A stretch of 64,000 bases of DNA from an uncultured Thermoanaerobaculia bacterium (GTDB taxonomy: Bacteria; Acidobacteriota; Thermoanaerobaculia; Multivoradales; Multivoraceae), in NCBI GenBank assembly GCA_951812325.1, contig OX638294.1, positions 4,502,859-4,566,858 of the forward strand, given 5' to 3'. Position 1 is the stretch's first letter. Every line of letters starts with the position of its first letter. Shown one piece after another: positions 54,923 through 64,000 of the stretch. The notes beneath the pieces were generated by a model, which saw nothing but the letters and a program-made list of their open reading frames with translations, did not search any database and had not been told where the DNA came from. Position numbers and translations under genes: made by a program.

Positions 54923-57235
54923 ATGGACACGCGCAAGACGGTGAACGAGGTACTGGATGGGGAGACGGCGTCGGCGGCGGAGTTCTTCGCCGACGAGCGC
55001 TTCGGGGGGATCAAGCGGCTTCACACCGCGCGGGAAGCCGCGGAGCAACGCGGCACGATCCGTCAGGACTACACGGTGGCGCGGGACGCCGCCAAGGCCT
55101 TCCACGACCGGCTGCGCGAGCTGTTCGAGCAGCGGCGGGCGATCACATCCTTCGGTCCGTACTCGCCGGGTCAGGCGGTGGCGATGAAGCGCCGCGGCAT
55201 CGAGGGCATCTACCTCGGTGGCTGGGCGACCTCGGCCAAGGGCTCGATCAACGAGGATCCGGGGCCGGACCTGGCGAGCTATCCGTTGAGCCAGGTACCC
55301 GACGAGGCCGCGCCGATCGTCCGCGCCCTGCTCACGGCGGACCGGAACCAGACCTTCGTCCGGTCTCGGATGAGCGAGGCCGAGAAGAGGGCGAATCAGC
55401 CGACGGACTTCCGTCCGTTCATCATCGCCGACGCCGATACCGGCCACGGCGGCGAGGCGCACGTGCGCAACCTGATCCGCCGCTTCGTCGAAGTCGGCGT
55501 GCCGGGCTACCACATCGAGGACCAGAAGCCCGGCGTCAAGAAGTGCGGCCACCAGGCGGGGAAGGTTCTCGTGGCCCAGGACGAACAGAACAAGCGCCTC
55601 AACGCGGCCCGCTTCCAGCTGGACGTGATGGGGGTGCCCGGAATCATCGTCGGCCGCACCGACTCCGAGGCCGCGACGTTCCTCGAGGGCAACGGCGATG
55701 AGCGGGATCAGGCCTTCATTCTCGGCGCGACGAATCTCGACCTGCCGAGCTGCAAGACGGCGACCCTGGCAATCCTGCGGCGGCTGAACACCCTGGGCGC
55801 GGACGACGTTCGCGGCCACGAGCTGTACCGGGTGTCCGAGGCCGCCTACCACCGCGCCGACGTCTGGCTCGACGGCGCAGGCGTTTTCGGGCAGCTGGCA
55901 TCGGACTACCGGGAGATGGCCGCGAGCGGCGGGTCGGACGTCGAGGCGGTTCTCGACGCGGCGATGGCCCGCTTCCTGGATGCCTGGCAGTCGGAGGCGG
56001 GGCTCAAGACCTACCCGCAGGCGGTCGCGGAAGTCATCGCCTTTCGGGAGGAGGAAGGCGCCGTGTTCGAGCTTTCGGTCGAGGAGTGGCTGGAGTTTGC
56101 CCACTCCGTGTCGGTCGAAGAGGCTGCCGCGCGCGCCCGCAAGATGGGCATCAACCTGGTCTGGAACGCCGAGATCGCCCGCACGCCCGAGGGCTACTAC
56201 CAGGTTCGCGGGGGCATCGAGTACGCGACTTCCCGCTCGCTCCACGCGGCGCCGTACGCGGATCTGCTGTGGATGGAGACGGCGACGGCCGACCTCGCCT
56301 ACGCGCGCCGGTTCGCGGAGGCGATTCACGCGGTCTACCCGGATCAGATGCTGGCCTACAACCTGTCGCCGTCCTTCAACTGGGACACGACCGGGATGAC
56401 GGACGACGAGATGAGGGCGTTCCCGGAGGAGCTCGGCAAGCTCGGCTTCGTGTTCAATTTCATCACCTACGGCGGCCACCAGGTCGACGGTCTGGCGGCC
56501 GAGGACTTCGCCACCGCCCTGCGCGAGGACGGCATGCTGGCCCTGGCCCGGCTCCAGCGCCGGCTGCGGCTGGTGGGATCGCCCTACCGCACGCCGCAGG
56601 CCCTGGTCGGCGGCGCCCGCCTCGACGGCGCACTGTCCGCTTCGACCGGTCATACCGCGACAACCAAGGCGATGGGCAAGGGATCGACCAACGTCCAGCA
56701 CCTGGTGCAGACGGAGGTGCCGCCGAGGCTGCTCGAGGAGTGGCTCGAGGTCTGGCGGGACCAGTACGACCTTGAGGAGTCGTTGCGGGTCGAGTTGCGG
56801 CCGCACGTTGCCGGCGCCGACCTGCTGGAACTCCGGGTCCTGGCCCGGGGCGACGGCGGCGAATCGAAGGCCGCGAACGTCGTCTTCGCTCCGATCCGGG
56901 ATCGCCGTGAGCGGATGATCCTCTCGGTGCGCGATCAGAACACGTTCGACCTCGACCTGAGACGCCGCCGGCTGATGGCGCTGATCCACGTCTTCCTGAT
57001 CCATCGCTACGGCGCAGCCTGGGTGCACTACGTCAGCCCGACGAACGACAACCAGCACCAGACCCGGCGGATGATCGATCTCGGCATCTTCGAGAGCGCG
57101 AACACCGAGGTCGGCGAAATCATCGTCGCCGCGGTCAATCGGGAGCGGGTGCGGGAACTAGCCAACCCGGACCACGAGTTGCTCACCGCGCTGATCGAGA
57201 AGACGGAGCCGGCGCCGGTACGGGCCGCTTCGTGA
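54923..57235 (+). CDS. aceA: Isocitrate lyase, long (AceA2-type) form
   Basis: First enzyme of the glyoxylate shunt: isocitrate to glyoxylate and succinate. The 770-residue product is of the long class known from Mycobacterium AceA2. Landmarks are YLGGWATSAKGSINEDPGPDL, ADADTGHGGEAHVRNLIRRF, the active-site KKCGH at 206-210 and the second half NLSPSFNWDTTGMTDDEMRAF. The latter fits the SPSFNW substrate loop. GGAGAGC precedes the ATG at 54923. Its stop overlaps the GTG of a metalloprotease gene by 4 bp. Malate synthase is not in the window. Confidence 0.93.
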   Translation: MDTRKTVNEVLDGETASAAEFFADERFGGIKRLHTAREAAEQRGTIRQDYTVARDAAKAFHDRLRELFEQRRAITSFGPYSPGQAVAMKRRGIEGIYLGGWATSAKGSINEDPGPDLASYPLSQVPDEAAPIVRALLTADRNQTFVRSRMSEAEKRANQPTDFRPFIIADADTGHGGEAHVRNLIRRFVEVGVPGYHIEDQKPGVKKCGHQAGKVLVAQDEQNKRLNAARFQLDVMGVPGIIVGRTDSEAATFLEGNGDERDQAFILGATNLDLPSCKTATLAILRRLNTLGADDVRGHELYRVSEAAYHRADVWLDGAGVFGQLASDYREMAASGGSDVEAVLDAAMARFLDAWQSEAGLKTYPQAVAEVIAFREEEGAVFELSVEEWLEFAHSVSVEEAAARARKMGINLVWNAEIARTPEGYYQVRGGIEYATSRSLHAAPYADLLWMETATADLAYARRFAEAIHAVYPDQMLAYNLSPSFNWDTTGMTDDEMRAFPEELGKLGFVFNFITYGGHQVDGLAAEDFATALREDGMLALARLQRRLRLVGSPYRTPQALVGGARLDGALSASTGHTATTKAMGKGSTNVQHLVQTEVPPRLLEEWLEVWRDQYDLEESLRVELRPHVAGADLLELRVLARGDGGESKAANVVFAPIRDRRERMILSVRDQNTFDLDLRRRRLMALIHVFLIHRYGAAWVHYVSPTNDNQHQTRRMIDLGIFESANTEVGEIIVAAVNRERVRELANPDHELLTALIEKTEPAPVRAAS

Positions 57236-59970
57236 TCGGACATTCCGGCCGCCGGCAGGCCCGGCCGCGCCCGGCCGCGGACCGCCGGTTCCCGGTCCGC
57301 GGGCCTGGCCGGCGCAGGGACCGGTTCGGGCGCGGCGCGACTCGCGCCGCCCGAGTTCTGCCGGTGGTCGCGGCTCTGGCCATGGCCTTCTGGGCGCACG
57401 TCCTGGCCGCCCAGGAGGAGCAGAAGGAAGGGCCGGAAGAACCTCCGTCCGTGGCGGAGGCCACCGGGGGCTACGAGCACCTTCCCGGATTCCTCGACCT
57501 GTTCTGGGACAGCCGGGGCGGCAGGCTCTTTCTGCGCATCGAGTCTCTCGACACCGATCTGCTCTACATCGAGTCGCTCCCGGCGGGCCTCGGGTCCAAC
57601 GACATCGGGCTCGACCGCGGGCAACTGGGCCGCACCCACCTGGCGCGGTTCGAGCGGGTCGGGCCGAAGGTGCTGCTGGTGCAGCAGAACACGCGTTATC
57701 GGGCGCTGAGCGACAATCCGGATGAGCGGCGCGCGGTGGCCGACGCCTTTGCCCGCTCGGTGCTCTGGGGGTTCGAGGTTGCGGCCGAGGACGACGACGG
57801 CGCCGTGCTCGTGGATGCGACCCGGTTCGTGCTCCGGGACGCTCACGGCGTGGCTTCCCGGCTCCGGCAACGCGGGCAGGGGACCTGGGAGCTGGACGCC
57901 TCGCGTTCGGCGGTGCACCGGCCCGGGGTTGCCGCGTTCCCGCGCAACTCGGAATTGGAGGGAACACTCACGTTCACTCTGCGGTCTGCCGATCGGGGGG
58001 CGGGCGCCTGGCTCCGCCAGGTCGCCCCTTCGCCCGACGCGGTCACGGTGCGCATCCGTCACTCCTTCGTCGCGCTGCCGGATCCCGGGTACCAGCCCCG
58101 GCGGGCCGATCCCCGTTCCGGCTTCATCAGCACCAGCTACTTCGACTACGCGACCCCGATCGACCGGCCGCTCCGGACCAGCCTGATCAACCGGCACCGG
58201 CTCAGGAAGCGCGATCCGGGCGCCGAACGCAGCGAGCCGGTCGAACCGATCGTGTACCACCTCGACCGGGGAGCGCCGGAGCCGATCCGGTCCGCGCTGC
58301 TCGAGGGCGCCCGCTGGTGGAACGAGGCCTTCGAGGCCGCGGGCTACGTGGATGCCTTTCGCGTGGAGCTGCTGCCGGAGGGGGCCGACCCGCTCGACAT
58401 CCGCTACAACGTGATCCAGTGGGTCCACCGTTCGACCCGGGGCTGGTCCTACGGCAGCTCGGTGACCGACCCGCGCACCGGCGAGATCCTGAAGGGCCAC
58501 GTGACGCTGGGTTCCCTGCGCGTGCGGCAGGACGTTCTGATCGCCCAGGGCCTGCTGTCGCCGTTCGAGGGCGCGGACTCGTCCACCGAGGCGCTCACCG
58601 GGATGGCGCTGGCCCGGCTGCGCCAGCTCTCGGCCCACGAGGTCGGCCACACGATCGGCCTGACGCACAACTTCGCCTCCAGCGCCTCCGGACCGGATGG
58701 CCGCGAGTCGGTCATGGACTATCCGCATCCACTCTCCATCCTGGGCGCGGACGGCGCCGTCGACCTGAGCGCCGCCTATGACGTCGGCGTCGGCGAATGG
58801 GACAAGCGGGCGATCCTCTACGGCTACGCCGACTTTCCCGACGGTTCGGATGAGGCGGCGGAACTCGATGCCATCCTGCGCGGGACAGCCTCTGCGGGGC
58901 TCCACTTCATCACCGATGAGGACGCGCGGCCGGTGGACGGCGCCCATCCGCTCGCCCATCTCTGGGACAACGGGGGTTCCGCGGCGGAGGAGCTGCGGCA
59001 CGTCCTGTCCGTTCGGCGGGCGGCGCTCGACCGGTTCTCCGAGCGCAGCGTCCGGATCGGCGAGCCGTTGTCCCGGCTCGAGGACGTCCTGACGCCGCTC
59101 TACCTGCTGCATCGCTACCAGGTCGAAGCGGCGGCCAAGGTGGTCGGCGGAATCGACTACAGCTACGCCGTGCGCGGCGACGGTCGCGCGCCGGTGTCGC
59201 TGCTGCCTCCCGCGATGCAGCTCGACGCCCTGGATGCCCTGCTCGCGACGGTGGATCCGCTGGAACTGACCCTGCCGCAGCGGATCCTGGACCTGATCCC
59301 GCCGCCGTCGCCCGGCCGCGGCCGCGGGCGCGAGAATCTGCCCTCGCGCGCCGGACCCGCGTTCGACCCGGTGGCTGCCGCCGAGTTGGCCGCGGACCTG
59401 ACGTTCGGGATGATCCTGGACGATGCGCGGGCCACGAGACTCATCGATCATCACGCTCGCGATCCGGAGCAGCCGGGCCTGATCCGGGTCCTGGAGCGGC
59501 TGCTCGAGGCCACGTGGCGGGCCGATCCGCTTCCCGGCCTGGCGGGTGAGGTCGGTCGCGCGGTGGACGCGGCGCTGTTGCGGCGCCTGTTCGCCCTGGC
59601 GTCCGGAGCGTCGCTCGGGAGCGCGCGGTCCGGCGTACCGACCAGTCTCGGCGCTTCCGGCCCGGTGGTTTCATCCGCCTCCCGGCAGGTGCGGGCGGTG
59701 GCATGGGCAGCAGTCGGCGGGCTCCGGGAGTGGCTTGCCGGCAACCCGGGTTCCGCGGCCGGTTCCGACCCGGCCGAGTTGCACCACCGATCCCATGCGG
59801 TGTGGCTGATCGACCGCTTCCTCGACGACCCTCGTTCCGTCGCCCTGCCGCGGCCGCTGCGGGCGCCGGACGGCTCGCCGATCGGTTGCAGCGTCGGTCC
59901 CGGCGATCCGGCCTTCGGCGCCTGGAGTGCCGGGCCGGGCCGGCTGTCGGGAGCGGAGTTCTCGCAATGA
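57232..59970 (+). CDS. Zinc metalloprotease, DUF5117/DUF5118-type
   Basis: 912-residue exported zinc-dependent peptidase. After a basic leader and hydrophobic segment (VLPVVAALAMAFWAHVLAA) comes the DUF5118-like start (GYEHLPGFLDLFWDSRGG), then the DUF5117 region, then the catalytic motif HEVGHTIGLTHN (His469, Glu470, His473, extended by His479). A metzincin-like SVMDYPHP Met-turn follows around residue 495. The family is frequent in Acidobacteriota and Bacteroidota; substrates are unknown. GTG start overlaps the isocitrate lyase stop (GTGA), an unusual pairing of a metabolic gene and an exported protease. Confidence 0.85.
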   Translation: MIGHSGRRQARPRPAADRRFPVRGPGRRRDRFGRGATRAARVLPVVAALAMAFWAHVLAAQEEQKEGPEEPPSVAEATGGYEHLPGFLDLFWDSRGGRLFLRIESLDTDLLYIESLPAGLGSNDIGLDRGQLGRTHLARFERVGPKVLLVQQNTRYRALSDNPDERRAVADAFARSVLWGFEVAAEDDDGAVLVDATRFVLRDAHGVASRLRQRGQGTWELDASRSAVHRPGVAAFPRNSELEGTLTFTLRSADRGAGAWLRQVAPSPDAVTVRIRHSFVALPDPGYQPRRADPRSGFISTSYFDYATPIDRPLRTSLINRHRLRKRDPGAERSEPVEPIVYHLDRGAPEPIRSALLEGARWWNEAFEAAGYVDAFRVELLPEGADPLDIRYNVIQWVHRSTRGWSYGSSVTDPRTGEILKGHVTLGSLRVRQDVLIAQGLLSPFEGADSSTEALTGMALARLRQLSAHEVGHTIGLTHNFASSASGPDGRESVMDYPHPLSILGADGAVDLSAAYDVGVGEWDKRAILYGYADFPDGSDEAAELDAILRGTASAGLHFITDEDARPVDGAHPLAHLWDNGGSAAEELRHVLSVRRAALDRFSERSVRIGEPLSRLEDVLTPLYLLHRYQVEAAAKVVGGIDYSYAVRGDGRAPVSLLPPAMQLDALDALLATVDPLELTLPQRILDLIPPPSPGRGRGRENLPSRAGPAFDPVAAAELAADLTFGMILDDARATRLIDHHARDPEQPGLIRVLERLLEATWRADPLPGLAGEVGRAVDAALLRRLFALASGASLGSARSGVPTSLGASGPVVSSASRQVRAVAWAAVGGLREWLAGNPGSAAGSDPAELHHRSHAVWLIDRFLDDPRSVALPRPLRAPDGSPIGCSVGPGDPAFGAWSAGPGRLSGAEFSQ

Positions 59971-60037
59971 GCGGCGCCCCATCCGCGTCGGTCAGGCGCG
60001 GCGGCGGGAGGGCATTCTGCGCCGGCGCCGCGCCGGC

Positions 60038-61264
60038 ATGAGCACGGCTTCCGTGTCGGTCAGACTGCCTGAAGCCGTTTCCGGGCTCTACAGCGCCGGT
60101 GCGGTGGCCGAGCTGGTCGCCCTTCGGCGGACGCTTCACGCGGATCCCGAGCTGTCTCTCCAGGAGACGCGCACAGCCGAGCGCCTCGAAGGGACGCTCG
60201 GCGAGCTTGGCGTGGAAGATGTCATCCGCGTAGCCGGCACCGGCGTCGTCGGCCGCGTCCCCGGCCGGGATCGCAAGGCGCCGCCCGTCGCGGTGCGCGG
60301 CGATATCGACGCTCTGCCGATCACGGAAGACACCGGCCTGCCGTTCGCGTCCCGCAACGAGGGCGTGATGCACGCCTGCGGACACGATGTCCACGCTTCG
60401 TGGACGGTCGCCGCGGCCCGCCTGCTCCAGGCGGCGCCCGCAGCCGGCGATGTGCTTGTCGTGCTGCAGCCCGCGGAGGAGACCGGGGAGGGCGCAGCCG
60501 CCGTGCTGGCGACCGGTGTTCTGGACGACGTCTCGGCGATCTTCGGAGCGCACGTCGACCTGACCTTCGAGGTCGGCCAGGCGATGGTCCAGGAGGGCGC
60601 GGTGGGGGCCGCGGCGGACCGGTTCGAGGTCGAGCTCCTGGGGCAGGGCGCTCACGGCGCCAGGCCCCATCAGGGTCTCGATCCGATCGTCGGCGCGGCG
60701 CAGGTTGTCTCCGCACTGCAGACGGTCGTCTCCCGGCGGGCGCCGCCCGACCAGCCGGCGGTGGTCACGGTGGGCGCGATGGAAGCTGGCACGGCCCACA
60801 ACGTGATCCCTGATCGCGCGGTGCTCAAGGGCACGCTGCGCTCGCTCGATCCCGGCGTGCGCCAACTGCTCGCGGACGAGGTCAGGCACGTCGCGGAATC
60901 GGTTGCCCTTGCCTGTCGGCTCGAGGCCCGGGTGCGGATGCTGCAAGGTACGCCGGCTGTACTGAATGACGCGCTTGCCACGGCTTGGGCGCGTGAAGCC
61001 GCGGCTTCCGTGATCGGCGCGGAAGCGGTCAAGCCGTTGCCGGTCGCCAACATGGGCGGCGAGGACTTCGCCTTCTACCAGGAGCGGATTCCGGGCTGCT
61101 TCATCCGGGTCGGCGCCCGGCTGCCCGGCAACCCGGTCGTCGGCGCCCACACGCCTTACTTCGCGCCGGCGGAGGAGGCCATCTTCGTCGGCGGCGCGCT
61201 GCTGGCGGCGGCGGCTCGCCGGGCGTCGTCGGAACTGGCGGCGCGAGGACTTCAAGACGGTTGA
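60038..61264 (+). CDS. M20-family amidohydrolase (hippurate/IAA-amino acid hydrolase-like)
   Basis: 408-residue zinc amidohydrolase. Landmarks: RTLHADPELSLQETRT, VRGDIDALPITEDTGLPF, MHACGHDVHASWTVA, LQPAEETGEGAAAVL, the dimerisation domain with GQGAHGARPHQGLDPI, and ANMGGEDFAFYQERIPG. The layout fits the M20D group (hippurate hydrolase, N-acyl amino acid amidohydrolase). No signal peptide, so it is cytoplasmic, unlike the related exported protein at 16.6 kb. The ATG at 60038 was chosen; an ATG at 59967 is in another frame and soon stops. Confidence 0.9.
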   Translation: MSTASVSVRLPEAVSGLYSAGAVAELVALRRTLHADPELSLQETRTAERLEGTLGELGVEDVIRVAGTGVVGRVPGRDRKAPPVAVRGDIDALPITEDTGLPFASRNEGVMHACGHDVHASWTVAAARLLQAAPAAGDVLVVLQPAEETGEGAAAVLATGVLDDVSAIFGAHVDLTFEVGQAMVQEGAVGAAADRFEVELLGQGAHGARPHQGLDPIVGAAQVVSALQTVVSRRAPPDQPAVVTVGAMEAGTAHNVIPDRAVLKGTLRSLDPGVRQLLADEVRHVAESVALACRLEARVRMLQGTPAVLNDALATAWAREAAASVIGAEAVKPLPVANMGGEDFAFYQERIPGCFIRVGARLPGNPVVGAHTPYFAPAEEAIFVGGALLAAAARRASSELAARGLQDG

Positions 61265-61654
61265 CGAACCTCGCGAGCGTGAATTCCGCGTCCATCGCCC
61301 GCCTCACCGGACCCGGCTGCCGAGGCGTCGCGTCGAGGATGCGGTGGAAGGGCGGAGCGGCGTGCAGCAGTCGACTGGGGAGGTAGTTCAGTTGACGACA
61401 CACACTTGAAGAGGAGTTGCCGCTCCGCCCTGCCCCGGTTTACGCAGGCGGCGGGGCAGGGTTTCCGGCCTGCGCTGCTCCCTGCCGCCGGGACCGCCAA
61501 CGCCAACCTGTCGCGCGGGCCCCATGCTTGACGGCTCAGTGGGCTGTGCAGGGGAGGTCGGAAGCCACCAGGCCTCGAACCCGGCGGTGCTGGACGGGCA
61601 CTCCACCGTTCCCGGTGCGACGCGGACTCCTGCCGCTGGCTGCCAGAGCGCAGG
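61265..61654. other. Intergenic region with inverted repeats between convergent genes
   Basis: 390 bp. A 12-bp perfect inverted repeat (GGGCGGAGCGGC at 61350-61361, complement at 61419-61430) spans a 57-base loop. It abuts a 9-bp stem (CCTGCCCCG at 61429-61437, complement at 61452-61460) that may act as terminator for the amidohydrolase or FabI gene. No coding pattern is seen. Confidence 0.5.
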
Positions 61655-62514
61655 CTACCGGCCGCTCTGCCCGTCCCGGTCCGGATGCCGCATCGCGGTG
61701 ATGTTGAAGCCGGCGTCGACGAAGTGGATGCCGCCGGTGGTCCCCGCGCTCAGATCGGAGAGCAGGTAGGCGGCCGTGGCGCCCACGTCGTCCACCGTGA
61801 TGTTGCGGCCGAGCGGCGCCCGTTCCGGCATGACTTTCAGCATTCCCCGCATGCCGGACACGCCCGAGGCCGCCAGCGTCCTCACGGGACCGGCGGAAAT
61901 GCCGTGGACGCGGATGTTCTTCGGTCCCAGGTCGACGGCGAGGTAGCGGATCGAGGCCTCCAGCGCGGCCTTGGCGATGCCCATCACGTTGTAGTTCGGG
62001 GTGGCCTTGGTCGCGCCGTAGTAGGTCATCGCGATCATGCTGCCGCCGCCGGTCATCAGCGGTTCGGCGGCGCGGGCGAGGGCGATCAGGGAGTAGCAAC
62101 TGATGTCGAGGGCGGTCGCGAATCCGGTCCGCGAGGTGTCGACCGTGCGGCCCAGCAGGTCCTCGCGGTTGGCGAAGGCCACGGAGTGGACGAGGAAATC
62201 AAGGCGCCCCCAGCGCTCCTTCAGGATGGCGAACACGTTGTCGATCTGGCCGTCGTCCGTCACGTCGAGCGGTTCGACGAAGGTCGAGCCGATGCTCTCG
62301 GCCAGCGGCCGGACCCGCCGCTCCAGGGCATCGCCCTGGAAGGTGAAGGCGAGTTCCGCCCCCTCATTGTGGGCGCGCCGGGCGATACCCCAGGCCAGCG
62401 AGCGCTTGTTGGCGACGCCGACGATCAGACCTCGGCGACCATCCAGCAACCCGCCGGGCGCAGAGCCGGCCAACGTGTCGGACGGGAGATCGGCGGGCGC
62501 CGATTCGCGCGAAG

Positions 62515-62518
<4 letters not shown>
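61655..62518 (-). CDS. fabI: Enoyl-[acyl-carrier-protein] reductase (NADH), FabI type
   Basis: Last step of fatty-acid elongation: reduces enoyl-ACP. 287 residues. SDR-type nucleotide motif GVANKRSLAWGIA, NAD site DVTD, HSVAFANREDL and the catalytic Tyr/Lys in YYGATKATPNYNVMGIAK (Y-x6-K), with GPVRTLAASGV as the flexible substrate loop. GTG at 62518 overlaps the upstream gene stop by 4 bp. About 20 extra N-terminal residues (SRESAPADLPSDTL) precede the usual FabI start, so initiation at a later codon is possible. Confidence 0.93.

Positions 62519-64000
<1,482 letters not shown>

Noticed and set aside
61560..61620. Possible tRNA because of a CCTCGAACCC-like loop
   Set aside because: No acceptor stem or D-arm pairing could be drawn around it.

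Overview
GC-rich bacterial window with no rRNA, tRNA, CRISPR array or intact transposase that I can see. Gene content points to a marine or host-associated Acidobacteriota bacterium, possibly of the Thermoanaerobaculia lineage. The indicators are a VWFA-related Acidobacterial-type surface protein, a large secreted DUF5117-type zinc metalloprotease, an M16 lipoprotein, secreted carboxypeptidase-regulatory-like proteins, paired Mo-hydroxylase loci and a long-form isocitrate lyase. This assignment is inference from family content only.

Layout: 1-5.96 kb is an RND efflux operon (outer-membrane factor cut by the window edge, adaptor, pump) with coupled overlaps. 6-15 kb holds a UPF0598-like protein, an M16 peptidase lipoprotein, a HicB-like antitoxin overlapping a UvrD/helicase IV-like gene, and a gamma-glutamyltransferase-family protein. 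15.0-15.5 kb is a two-tier tandem repeat (52-bp then 12-bp units) between divergent genes. 15.5-25.4 kb has a zinc alcohol dehydrogenase, an AbgB-like amidohydrolase, a Cys/His/Met-rich secreted protein beside a copper-type TonB receptor, a DUF3187 protein and a two-subunit Mo-hydroxylase (form II CoxL type).

26.6-31.2 kb is a scrambled accessory segment. It holds the C-terminal remnant of an OLD-like nuclease coupled to a truncated UvrD helicase (a broken Gabija-like pair), a small coiled-coil/TM gene that recurs in shortened form at 43.6 kb, and duplicated gene ends. 31.2-34.4 kb encodes a MoxR ATPase and an AAA-VWA fusion. 35-42.6 kb has secreted and surface proteins and a haloalkane dehalogenase.

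42.8-47.2 kb is a defence-like cluster on the minus strand: a HEPN/MNT toxin-antitoxin pair and a compact three-gene unit made of a DUF262 protein, an AAA/DUF3696-type ATPase and an unrecognised protein. This trio is the best candidate for an undescribed system. 47.5-52.6 kb encodes a second, probably Tat-exported Mo-hydroxylase with FAD, Mo and [2Fe-2S] subunits plus a membrane cytochrome b. 52.9-64 kb has a ThDP enzyme, isocitrate lyase coupled to a metalloprotease, an M20 amidohydrolase, FabI, and a Calx-beta/PKD secreted protein that runs off the window and shares an unnamed C-terminal domain with the protein at 29.7 kb.
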